A stretch of DNA of 64,000 nt. It comes from Eledone cirrhosa. Its lineage: Eukaryota; Mollusca; Cephalopoda; Octopoda; Eledonidae. A program made the translations under genes and the position numbers. Under the pieces are notes generated by a model. That model had not been told where the DNA came from, did no database searches, and saw only the letters and a list, made by a program, of their open reading frames with translations. The stretch spans positions 75,447,740 to 75,511,739 of the forward strand of contig OZ024743.1 of the NCBI GenBank assembly GCA_964016885.1, given 5' to 3'. Shown one piece after another: positions 23,001 through 36,499 of this stretch. Every line of letters starts with the position of its first letter. The first letter of the stretch is position 1.

Positions 23001-26000
23001 CTAGTTCGGTAGCTTTTCTAGAAAAATTCTCATGCCTGGTAATGATTGTAACAGTTTTGATGTAAAAGACAACAACTTTGTTTTCGTCAAAGGTTTTGAA
23101 AAGATGGCATCACTCGTGTATACTATATAATAGATCTTCTGTTGGCTTAGTGGTAATGGTGTTGGACTTATATACTCAGCTGGAAATGAGTACCAGCAAC
23201 ATCTGGGGGTTTAACCCTGTGTGGAAGTCTTGTACTCTCAGTCGCTTCAAGCCATGAAACCAGGATAAGCACCTGCCAAACGAGCCTCACTAAACCAGGA
23301 TAAGCACCTGCCAAACGAGCCTCTTGGCTTGAGGCAGACTTTAGACTTTAGTTCTGTTGGTCAGGTTTTTCACTAACCATACTGGTAGTTGTAGAAAGAA
23401 AAGAGATTCAGCTGGGAATCATTTTCAAGGTAGGCAGCAAATTGGCAGTCATCAAAATGTTGGATAGAATGCTTTGAAGTATTCGTTTTAGTTCTCTGCT
23501 CTCTGAGTTCAAATTCCACCAATATCAACTTTGTATTTCATCCTTTTGAGGTCGATAAAAAAAAATACTGGGGTCAATTCTTCCTCTATATCTCTTTCTC
23601 ACTTCCATTCTCTCACTCTCTCTATCTTTCGCTAGAAGAAATCTGCTGTATTTAGACCTGGAGAGGAGATGGGCTTTGCTAGGTTTAAAAATACCCTAAA
23701 AATGCATGTATATCTTAGATATGTGCAATATGGCAGTTGTTATTCTTTAACTCCAGGTCAGCCCTGATCAAACTGACCTATGATCATAGCTGTTTCCTGA
23801 CTACTCTGCCTTATTTTTTCAAGCAAAGTTTGTCTTGGTCAACATTATCCAATGTGTTCTTTGCTTTTTAATATGGTCGTGTGTGGTTTAGAGGAGATGT
23901 TGCTGCTATTTGTAGCTAGTTAATGTAACCATATAGAAGTATTCTTGTTGGTTTGAGTGAGAAAAGTTACCATTCTTGTAAAAATGACACACATTTGTAT
24001 GTTTTCATATATTTGGTAAATAACAGAGAGAGAAAGAAGGGAAGATTGAAGAGTTTGGAAAGAGTAACTTTTACAAAAGCCACTAGGGTATTCCTCTCCC
24101 AAGGAGGTTGTTAGAATTATGATTCCAGTGTAAAACATTTATACATCTTAGTGGTACATCGTACATTATGGTTATTGTGTGTATTTCAGACGGAAGATGT
24201 ATTATTGTGGTTTGTCTTACGAGGAATTGATCCATACTGTGATTGGCTTCAATAATTCTGGTTGTATTCCTTACCTCCTACAATTGTTGAAACATCCTGA
24301 AGACACAGGTTCTCTAACAAGAAACCTGTACAAGTAAGTTTCAATTTTCATCATTTTCTCTTCTAAAGCTCTTCAACTTGACTTGTATTCTCGGGACTCG
24401 AATAATCCCTCCATATTATTAAATATTGCTGTGGATTGAGTCTATCGGTAAAGGGTCGGACACCATGCTTTGCAGACACCATGCTTTGCAGAGTTACGCC
24501 CCATTACGTTCTGAGTTCAAATGGTGCCAAGGTTAACTTTGCCTTTCATCTTTACGGGATCGATAAAATAATGTACCAGTAATGCACTGGGATAATTGTT
24601 AGCCTTGTGCCAAAAGTAGAAACAATTATTAAATTTTGTTAATCTATCTATATAATAATAATAATGAAATTATTGTGTACAGTGCTCAGGTGCACTACAA
24701 CTCATCAAAGGTGCATGTATAGTACATAGAATAATGTACAAATGTCAGGAAAATGAACAGTGTATGAGTCATGATATAATAACAATAATGAAATATTGTG
24801 TACAGTGCCCAGGTGCACCACAACTCATCAAAAAAGTGCATGTACAGTACATAGGGCAATGCACAAACATCAGTAGAATGAACAGTGCACGAGTCATGAT
24901 ACACACGTGTGCATGTGTATGGAAGGGGTACATCAGGTGTAGTTTTGGCGTATTTCGGGAAGCATGAGTGTCTTAAAGGATGCAGTGTCTCGGCAGCTAA
25001 CAATTGACGCAGGCAGTTTGTTCCATGCTTCAGCAACTCTGAGCGTGAAAAAATGTCTACGAAAGTCATGGGAGCTGTGCTGTTTTCTGATCTCGTAGGC
25101 ATCTATGGCGAAATTTTATGTTAACATATATATATTAAGAAAAACAATGAATTTTCGTTTACATAAGTTTTTATTGTGTATCGACCTGTTATGCACATTT
25201 CGCAGAGGATTGGTTCTGGTCACCCATAGAAGTTATGGACCTTACTCCATTATCAATCTGCTCTTCAGACTGGTGATTCAACAAAAGATACATTCTGCCT
25301 GTGTATTGAGTGCACATTTTGGTGCCACCACCAGTAATTCATTGAATCACATATACTATATATATAGATAGGTTTGTTGGTTCACCACTGGTCATTCCGT
25401 ATGGTCAACCTCGATGTAATATTATGGAGAGCACTCAACGTAATGCAACTCACCCGTCTTCGTTTGTGTAGTTGGAGGTAGAAGCTGCTAAATGTTCGGT
25501 CGCCCTCATGTCTCTGATTTTCAGCCCCATGGATTTTGTCTATTATATTCTTTTGTTATATTTCGAATACCTGATGATGTCACCGGATTCATACTGAACC
25601 CGGTCATTGAAATGATGATAGCATAATAAATCTTTTAAGGAATTACACCAGTCCAGCCTCCTGTTATTTTATAATATATATATACATAAACACATGTACC
25701 TACAGTCACTTACAGATGCATGCAGTTATATACTTATGTACATGTGTCTTTTGTATCTTAGTCACTTAATTTTACCCTTCAGCATTTAAACCGGCCATAA
25801 CTAGCTGCTCATACTGATGTTAAGGTATTGGTCTGAAAATGAATAATATCAAAATCTCATAGATTTGACATTATATGAGATAATTATGTGAGGTAAAGCC
25901 TTTACCATGAAAATACAATAGTAAATATAGATTAATGTAAATGCTAAAGGGTTAAATATATTCCTATTAATGTTTTTAATCAACTAGGTAGTATGTATGT

Positions 26001-29000
26001 CAAATCTATAACATATATGTTTTCTAGTGTATGGATGTGTTGAGAGAGAAGCTGTGTTTAAGAGGGATAAGTTGTAGTGTGCGGGAGAGAAGACTGCGAT
26101 GGTATGGACATGTGATGCGCATGGAGGATGACCGCTGGGTAAAGAACTGCTAAGAAATGTCATTAGAAGGAAGATGCAGTTGAGGAAGGCCACGAAAAAC
26201 ATGGCCAGAGGTGGTGAGAGCAGACCTCAGATTGCTGAAGCTCATGGAGGAGATGATGAAGGAATGTGACTAGTGGAGAGATACTGTGCTGAATAGGACC
26301 CGTCCCACCCTTGCAAGCAGGGAAAAGTGGATGTAAAAAGATGATTTGTTCTTTTCTTTTTTTCACCTTTTTTTGTGTTATTGCCCTCATTTTGTTTGAC
26401 TTTAGATTAATAAATGGATGTTAAATGAAAAGGATGTTTCATTACCCTTAAATTCTCCTTGAATTTGTCCCTTTATTTTTGTGAACAGGGTAACCTCTCT
26501 AGTGTTGTCACCATGATAAAATGCACCTAGTACATTCTGTAAAGAGGATGATTGAATGGGGGCGGGGTGTAAATTAGAGAAGATTCTTTAGTCATTTCAA
26601 AGTCTTGACAACCTCTCTAGTGCTGGTGACCTTATAATATACCCCCAGTTCACTTTGGTAAGTGGATGTCATTAGTAAGAGTATCCTGTGTAGAAGCCAT
26701 GCTAAAAATTGGAATGTATATGTGAGATGTGCTCCTCCAAAACTTCTAGAAGGGCAGTAACTCTGAATAAGAACTTCTATCATCATCATCATCATTTTTA
26801 TGTCCGCTTTTCCATGCTTGCATGGGTTGGACGGGTCCTTCTCAGCACGGCATCTCTCCCCACATTGTGATTCTTTGTCATCACCTCTGTGAGTCTCAAT
26901 GATTTGAAGTCAGCTCTCACCACCTCTGCCCAGGTCGTTCTTGGTCTAACTCTACTGCAGCTTCCTTCTACTGGAATTTCCTGGCACTTTTTCACCCATC
27001 ATCCATGCACATCATCTGTCCAAACCAGTGCCGTCTTCTTCCTGCACACCACCTCGAATGCCTCTTTGACCATAGCAGGCAAAGCAGACATTAAAACCAC
27101 AATGATGATGATGATACTGTTATGGAAAGTGGACATAAAATGATGTCCAATGTCTATTTTTGAAGATTGTGAGTTTGGGTTTGAGCAATATTTTGCAGGT
27201 TGACCGACTGTAAAAGAATTTTCTCATCCTTTTGTTAGCTCCCTTAAATAGCAATGTGTGTCTTCCACAAATCATAGAACTCTTTCTACTGCAGTTTATT
27301 TAACTTAAAAAGAATTGTTTTACACTTTACATCCAGATAACTCATTATTAGTAAAAAGAGCATTTATCATCATCATCGTTTGTCATTTTCCATGTTAGCA
27401 GGGTTGTCTCATTAGAGGGGCAAGTCAGGTCAGGTGACTGTCTTGCTCATACGGAACTGTTTCTGGCTTGGTTTATACAACTGGATGCTCTAACCCTTTT
27501 GAATTTATATACTATTGTATTTTCATGTTAAAGGCTTTACCTAACAGAATATTGAATCTATGAGATTTTGATATTATTTATTTTGAGAACAATACCTTAA
27601 TGTCAGTATGAGTGGTCAGTTACAGCCAGTTTGAACAGAAAGACGTGTGAGAATCCTGGCCAGATATGGCCAGTTTAAATGTCAAAGGGTTAAGCAGTAA
27701 CAAAGCAAAACGAAACAATGGCTCTCTAAAAATAATACGATTCAAGTGCAAAATAATAAAAATAAAAAGTACAAATAAATATATTTTAATTTGATATGTA
27801 TTTTTTTAGGTATTCACTTCCTGAAAGTGAATTTGCGGATGGTCTTAGCGGTGCCCAGTCTAGACGAATGGCTAACAAAAGGTGAGTATTTATAGTCTTG
27901 GGCTTTGTCAGGTGGTACCATGAGAAAACAAACCAGGTACATGCTGTTTTGTTTTAACATAGATACTGCTAGATTAAGGAAATATTGGTTTTCTTTTGTT
28001 GTTTTGTAATGCACACACTCTTTAAATTAAATTACTTTTACATATACATGAAGTATTATGTGTATTTTGTTTGCAAGGATCAAAATTTGGTATTCATGCC
28101 AACCCTTAGCTATGATAGACACCGAGCAAGATGGCTAGATAACATCCATGAGCTTGGCTAGTCTTGCTTGGGGATCTAACCAGATCATTTAGAGATGGTT
28201 GCTTCTTACAGGACATGCTGGAGGGAATGTGTGAAGATTCTTCCCCCCATCACCCTCTCAGGAATATGTGTGTGAAGAAGAAGGAGGATCATAATTTAAT
28301 TACAAAGACAAACTTGATTTTTTAACCTTACTTCCAATTTTATTTTCATCTATAAATATATTTGTAATGGAAAGTGAATTTAACAGTTTTTGTGTCTTTT
28401 TAAATGGTTGCAGTTGTTTCAATACTAAATCATATTTTATATAAATAATACTGTTATATTTTATATAAATACTGAGTTATATTTTATATAAATAATACTA
28501 ACTTATATTTTATATAAATACTGAGTTATATTTTATATAAATAATACTAACTTATCATCATCATTCATCATCATTTCATTTTACGTCCGCTTTTTCCCTG
28601 CTTGCAAGGGTGGGACGGGAACTGATTCTGGCTTGATTTCTACAGCTGGATGCCCTTCCTAACACCAACCTCATTTACAGTGAGTGCTGGGTGCTTTTTT
28701 GCTGTGGCACCTCCACAACCACTTTGCAGTGGAATGATAGGGACCCCAGTCCCTATCATCTCATTTCTACAGCTGAGTAAACTGGAGCAATGTGAAATAA
28801 AGTGCCTTGCTCAAGGAAACAACACATCACCCGGTCTGAGAATTGAACTCACAACCTTTCGATTGCAAGGCCAATGCTCTAACCACTAAGCCATATGCCT
28901 CCCTTATATTTTATATAAATACTGAGTTATATTTTATATAAATAATAATAAGTTATGTTTTATATAAATAATAAGTTATATTTTATATACATAATACTAA

Positions 29001-32000
29001 GTTATATTTTATCAGCATCATCATCGTTTAACATCTATCTTCCACGCGAGCATGGGTTAGACGGGAATTGTCCCACTTGAGGCAAGATTGATTGGGTGAC
29101 CGTGTCTCGCTAATATAGGACTATCTGGCAGGTTTTCTACGGCTGGATGCCCTTCCTAACACCAACCACATTTATATTGTGGACTGGGAGCTTTTTACCG
29201 TGTTACTTACACATGTTATATTTCATATAAATACTATGTTATCATCATCATCATCACCGTTTTACGTCCGTTCTTCCATGCTAGTATGGGTTAGACGGGT
29301 TGTCCTGTTGTGGGCAGTATCTGGTCGGCTGACCATGCCTTGCTCATACAGGAACTGATTTGGTTTGATTTCTACAGCTGATGCCCTTCCTAACACCATC
29401 CTCATTTACAGTGAGTGCTGGGTGCTTTTTCCGTGGCGCCTACACGTCCACTTTACAGTGTGGGCTGGGTGCTTCTTTGCTGTGGCACCTCCACATCCAC
29501 CTTGCAGTGGGAGGGTGTGGGGACATATTGTCTATATGCTTCAGCTTGTACCCATGGGAGGTCGGGTACTCTGTATTACTGCGTGACGCCAGAGGTCACG
29601 GTCGTGTGTCATCGCCTTTGAGAGTTGTAATTGGGTAAGGTCGGCTTTTATCACCTCATCCCAGGTCTTCTTGGGTCTCCCCACTACGCGGTTTCCATTG
29701 ACTTCTAGTGCTCTGCACCTTTTTATGCAGCTGTCATCCTTCATACGCATCACATGTCCATACCAACGCAACCGCCTCTCCTGCACACAGCATATGATTC
29801 CTCTTATGCTCAGTCTCTCTCAATTCATTTATGCTTTGTCGTTTGCGTATATTACTATTACACATCCATCGGAGCATGCAGGCTTCATTTCTTTCTAATC
29901 TACATAAGTCTTCCACCTTCAGCGCCCAGATCTCACTACCATGTAACTGTTCGGATACACACATCATACAGTCTGCCTTTCATTTTGAGGGAGAAGCCTT
30001 TTGCAGCTAACAGTGGTAGTAGTTCTCTGAACTTCTTCCATCCCGTTTTTACCCTAGTTATTGTACTTTCTGAACACCCTCCTCCGCTGCTAATTCGGTC
30101 ACCTAGCTAGCAGAAGCTGTCTACTGTCTCTACAGAGCCCTCCCAGAGATTGGTGGTACTTGTTTCCTGTGGCTGTTTGCTGCTTGCTGTCCCAGCACAG
30201 CTGCTGCATGTGAAGCCTACATTCTTAATTAAGCTTCCTGAGATCCCGCTACATCTCTTGTGTACCCATTGTTTGCATTTGGGGCAGAGAATGGAGTTCC
30301 TACCTACACCTTTCCTACATACTGTGCAAGGCCATTTCCCTGAGGGGATCTGGGTTCTGTTTTCTCGTCTACTTACAAGGACCTAAGTCTTTGTCATGTT
30401 GACTTTGAGACCCTTTCTTTCTAGTCCCTGCTTCCAAGTTTGGAATTTCTTCTCTAGTTCTACCATAGATTCAGCTATAAGTGCGAGGTCATCAGCATAC
30501 AGGAGTTCCCATGGGCATCCGGTCTTAAACTCCTCCGTTATTGCCTGCAGGACTATGATGAACCGGAGAGGGCTAAGAAGAGAGCCCTGGTGGACACCAA
30601 CCTGTACGCTAAATTCCTCGCTATACTCATTGCTAATCCTAACTTTGCTGACTGCTCCCCTATACATGGCTTGTACAGCTTTCACAAGCCATTCATCTAC
30701 TCCTACTTTTTTAAGAGCCCACCAGATTATAGCATGGGGAACTCTGTCAAAGGCTTTCTCGAGATCGACGAATGCCAGGTAGAGTGGCTTACTTTTAGCT
30801 AGGTACTTTTCCTGTAACTGCCTCACAAGGAAGTGGGCATCAGAGGTGCCTCTTCCTGGTACAAACCCAAATTGCATCTCATCTAGTTTCACCCGGTCCC
30901 TAATCAACTGTGCTATAACTCTTTCTGTTACTTTCATGACCTGGTCCATCAGCTTTATACCTCTATAATTTCCTCTATCTAGTGCATCACCTTTACCTTT
31001 GTAGTAGTTGACAATGATGTTACTGCACCAATCTTTTGGTATGACACCTTCTAGTATTACCTGGTTAACAATACGTGTGGTTATAGTGTGATCTACGGAT
31101 GCAGATGCCTTCAGCATTTCGGCAGCTATACCCGATGGACCGGTTGCCTTCCCCATCTTCATATCTTTGATTGCCTTACTTACTATGCTGCTGCTGACTT
31201 GTACTGTTGGCCCCTCTATAGGGTCTACTTGAGGTAGGGTCTCTTCTTCCCATGCATTCTCCTCATTTAGTAATCTATCATAATGGCTCTTCCATGCATC
31301 TTTCTTCTCAGCACTTGTGAGGGCAAGCTCACCTTTATCATTCCGGATACACTTCTCTCCAATGACATCACAATTCTCTCTGACACACTGGCTCGCAATC
31401 TTGAACATCTCCTGTTTCTGGTTCTCACGTTGCAAAACATGCTTGAATTTTCTATCCTCTGCTTCCCTCCTAGCTAAGTATACTTGTCGCCTAGCTTCCC
31501 TCTTGGTCTCTATGTAATGTACCCTGCTCCCCCCGTTCTTCCATTCTTTCCATGCCTGTCGCTGGGCCTTAACTGCTTCATCTACCTTATTGTTCCACCA
31601 CCAAGCCACTCTCCTCCTGCTTGTGGTCTTACTCCAGCCACAGACCTCATCCGTTGCCTCTAGTAAGTTATTTTTTAGGAACTCCCAGTGCTCTTCTACA
31701 TTGAATGTCTCTATCTGTTCTTCTTTACTGTCGTAGGCGTTGAGTAAAATATCTTTAAATCTGTTACTGGCTGAGGGGGTCTTTCAGCTTCCAGATTTTT
31801 CTTCTCCAGGTTGGCCTCTGTTTCCAGGTTCGTCTAGTTCTGACCGTGAGGTCGCTGACAACTAAGCTATGTTGGGAGGTACATTCCTCATTAGGGTAGG
31901 CTTTTGTGTTTACGACCGTCCTCTGATGAGAATAAAATCTATCTGACTAGAATGCTCCCCTGATCTATAGGTGATCAGGTGGTTGTCGGGTTTTTTTAAG

Positions 32001-35000
32001 TTTGTGTTACATATCGACATGTCATTGGCGTCGCAGAATTCTAGAAGTCTGAATCCTTCTTCATTTCTTGTGCCAACCCCATGGTCTCCATGGACTCTAT
32101 TGAAGACGTCACAGTGTTTACCTACGTGTCCGTCAAAATCTCCTGCGATGATTAGGAAGTCATTGTCGTTTGTTAGAGCAGTAGTGTGCATTAGGGACTC
32201 GTAAAATCTATCCTTAAGTTCGTCTGGCAACCCCGATTGGGGTGCGTAAGGTGATATTATTGTGGTAATTGTTTTATTCAGGACTAGTCTGAGTTTAATG
32301 ATTCTTGCATTTACCCTGTACACTGAGATTACTTTATCTACCCACTTGTCAGCTAGTAGTATACCTACACCACTCATCCCATCATCATTTCCCACCCAGA
32401 AGAATTTGTAGCACTGACTTTTTCCTACAAGGACTCTAGCAGACTCTCCTCTCCATCTACTCTCTTGCACACAGCATACATCAATTTCCTTTCGTTATAT
32501 TTTATATAAAGAATACTGTTATTTTGTTATTGTAGTGTGGCTGAAGGAATCGCGTTGTTCAAAAGAAATCAAGAATTAGAAGCAATGCAGATGTTTAATA
32601 AAGCTCTTCAAATAGATCCTAACAATGTAGAAGCTCTTGTTGCCCGAGGTGCTCTGTAAGTGTTTGAAATAATCAGGACTTGTTTAATATTTTATCTCTA
32701 CATGTCCACCCCCTCTTTTTATTAAAATTTTTTCCGAAACATTTCTCAAGCATACAATGTCTATCTCTGGTCTTGAACAAGTTACTGAACCCTTTAGCAT
32801 TTACATTATTCTATATATACTACTGTATTTTCACAGTAACACTTTATTTCACATATTATCGAATCTACGAGATTTTGATAATAGTTATTTTGAGAACAAA
32901 ACCTTAACATAAGAATGAGCAGCTGATGCTAAAGGGTTAATCCCATCTATCTAAGCTGAAATCTATATATGTGTGTGTGTGTAAAGAAAAGTTTCTTAAT
33001 ATTGATACTCCATCTAAATAAATCCAGGATATGGTACAGGGACACAGAGCATTTAGAAGGACTTGAAGACATTTGAATGTTTATTCCTCTTACACATGTT
33101 TCAATAAATTACATGTAAATATAGCTAATGGAAGATTTTCAGCAAAGATCCCAGTATATGGATTTACTTCCCTGGGATCCAAGCATAAAACCAAAAACTT
33201 AGTTCAACATATCAGATTTTTCACATTTCATTTGTATCATCAGGGATATTTAAAAAGTACTGTTGGGCCTCAAATACTTATAAAATTTTTCTAATGACCA
33301 AAAAAGTATATTACTAGACATCCCATATGTTATAAAATAAATAGGATGGGTTAGGGTCTCAATATGTGAACTAAATGACTAATTCCGATTATTTGGGACC
33401 CTAGAGTATACATAGATTTTAGGGGAAGCAAGTCTCCTATACCCTCCCTCTGATTATCTCAATATTATATTGATAACTGATCTTAGTATATCACTGGTCA
33501 GGTGACCACATCTTGCTCACACTAGTTCAAAATCTGTATTTTGTATTTAAATGGAATACATTTCATTTTTGTATTTGTTTTACAAGATTTCTTATATGAA
33601 AACGTGTGTTGAAACAGATATTGTTAAACTTTGGGAGGGTCATGCTGCCAATAAAAACTCATGCACCTATTGGATTTCACTTTAATTTATTATAAACCCC
33701 CAGTCGGTTAGTTTAGCAACAACTAAACGACCAACCAGTTATTAAACTAACTGACTGGGTCTTTATAATAAAAAAAATGTGAAAACCAACAGGTGTGTGT
33801 GTTTTTATTGGCAGCATGACCCTCCCAAACTATAACAATAAGGTATATATTGATTTCTCTTAGAGATTTATTATATAGACTCATTTATTTGTAAATTGGA
33901 TTTTGCTATATTTACGTTGCAACCTGTGATCTTTTAGATTTGCTAATAATGAAAATTACAAAAGAGCTATTGATGACTTTGAAGGAGCTTATTCTACCAA
34001 TCCTCGCCATCAAAATGCCTGCAAATATCTTTGCCAAACACTTGTAGCTCATGGGAAAATGTAAGTTTTTTTTTTCTTTTATATAATTATATATAGTTTT
34101 GTTTGATGTTTTGGATTTGTATTGTTTAATTTTTCTGCCTCGATTTGTGACTGATTTGTAACAATTGGAAAGAACAATGGAAACATTGTTTCCTCGGTCC
34201 GATCTGACGAGCTCCACCCCAGTTTAGTGAATGAGATCTGGGATTTTGTCAATCGACTGCTATATTGTTTAATTAAAGTTGTCTTTATTGATTACAAATA
34301 AAAGATGTATGCATAAATCAAATCAGTTGATGTAGGATGTAAGATTATATTTAATTGTTGGATAAAAAGAATGGCTTTTACCCAATTCTTTATCAAGTCT
34401 TTATAGATAAGATGTGTAAGATTTTCTCTTCTTAGAATTATTAATGGAGATGAGATTTTTAAAAAGAAACTATATATTTAAAAATAATGCTTTACTTCAA
34501 TTCGTTATTCATGCCAACCTTTACCTATGGTCATGAATCTTGGGTAATAACTGAAAGAATACGATCTGGAATACAAGTGGATGAAATGGGGTTCCTTTGA
34601 AGGGTCTTTGGAGTAACGTTACTTAATAGAGTGTGTAGCTCGGAGATCAGAGAGTCACTCCAGGTAGAGCCGCTACTTTTCTGAATTGAGAGATCACAGC
34701 TCCGATACTATGGGAATATGGTTAGAATGTCTCAGGAAAGAATCGCTGGACAGATTTTATGGGCAAAACGTACCGGTAGGAGACCCAGAGATAGACCCTG
34801 AGCAAGATGGTTGGATAATATCCATGAGCTTAGCTGGTCTTGCTTGGGGATCCAGCCAGATCAGTTGGAAACAGTTGCTATTGACAGGACCCGCTGGAAG
34901 GAGAGTTTGAGATTTCTGCCCCCACGATGCTCTCAATAAGATAGAGAGAGCTGATCCAGTTAGTTTGATGTAATACTATCTGGACTATTTTCTGAATTAT

Positions 35001-36454
35001 TCTTTCATTGCTGTGATTTATTTTGCTAGCCTGGAAGAACAACATAAAACAGATGAAGCTGAATCATATTATAAGCGGGCACTTCAAGTAGATCCTCTTA
35101 ATTCAGAGGCCAGCCGTTACATGCGACATATTACATTCAAGAAAAAGGTGAGAAATTAACCTTTTCACATCTGTATTTGTAGAAATCACCAACTGTAGAA
35201 ATCAAGCCAAAATCAGTTCCCGTATGAGCAAGACAAGGTCACCTGACCTGGCACTGACCACAACAGGACAACCTGTCTAACCCATGCTAGTGTGAAAAAA
35301 ATGGATGTAAAACGTCAATGATGATGATGATTTCTAATGAAATACACTATTTTCATTAATCAATGAAGAATTTAGAGTGATTTACTAAAATTATTAATTA
35401 TTTCATTACTAAGATAGTAACTTAACCCTTTCATGGCTACATTTTTTAGTGAAGGAAGCCAGACGCTAATGGCTAGATATAGTCAGGGTTTCCTCAACAA
35501 AGTTCCGTGGCTCTGGTGTTATTTATTAATAATCAATATATTACTTCCATTCATTTTATTTTGCTAATTTGCTTTGAACATCCAATGATGATCCAAGATA
35601 CATCTTTCTATATGCTTCCATAGAAGTGGTTGATGCTTTATGCTATCTAGATGACTTATCATCATCATTATCATCATCATCATCATCATCACTGCTTTAC
35701 ATCCATTTTTCCATGCTAGCATGGGTAGAATAAGGATAGGATGGAAAAAGCTTAGAGAGCTGCTCCTACTGTTGACAACAAAAGGTTTTTCCCTATGTAC
35801 AAAAGGACGACTGTATGACACTTGCTTGCAATGTGTGATGCTGCATGGTAGTGAAACAGGAGCTGTGACTGCAGAGAAATGTAGTAACCATGCTTCGTTG
35901 GATGTGCAATGTAAGTGTGAGAAAAAGTCAGAGCTTGGACGAGTTGAGGTAGAAGCTTGGTTTAATAGGAATCCGAGGTGGTATGCAGGAGAGAAGACTG
36001 CGTTGGTATGGACATGTGATGCACATGGATGATGATTGATGGGTAAAGAAGTGCTAGGAAATGCCAGTGGAAGGAGATGCAGTAGAAGTAGACCAAGAAA
36101 GACCTGGGCAGAGGTGTTAAGACCTCAAATCACAAAAGTTTGTCTGTAACTATTATTTTTTCGTTAACTACCATAACATTAATGATAGCTTAATGAATTA
36201 CTTTCAGGCTGATCCTAATTCTACACCAACTGGCCGAGGTATAGAACCTTCCTTCTTAACACACAGGAATTCACCACATTTGGAGAATATAGAAGGAGGC
36301 TTTTCACAGCAGAAGTCTAAAGTAGACAAATCTGGACATTCCTACAAGAGGGTTGTTGTCTCTGATAAATTTCAGCATTATAGGTAAATTGTTAATATTT
36401 TAGTCAGAAGTCCTATGAATTAATGTATTAAATGTTGATGACATGCACATTGGT

Positions 36455-36499
<45 letters not shown>

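Larger units (their letters stand above)
29241..32493 (-). mobile_element. Long LINE copy, minus strand, broken frames
   Basis: The left edge is the tail ((CAT)n, CACCGTTTTACGTCCGTTCT); coding parts read on the minus strand. It carries an endonuclease start ([13 protein letters not shown], near 32460) and [13 protein letters not shown] (near 32130). Reverse transcriptase follows ([13 protein letters not shown] near 30770, [11 protein letters not shown] near 30600, [11 protein letters not shown] near 30490), then a PHD-like finger, [17 protein letters not shown] and [15 protein letters not shown]. There are frame breaks near 31610-31900, 30383 and 29970. It extends further into the endonuclease than the 17.8-kb copy but is still slightly 5'-truncated. 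Inserted in the AT minisatellite, 42 nt upstream of exon 10. Confidence 0.92.

Noticed and set aside
24695..25102. 135-codon minus-strand gene
   Set aside because: Only the first part resembles a LINE C-terminus in another frame; the rest is duplicated LINE 3' UTR.
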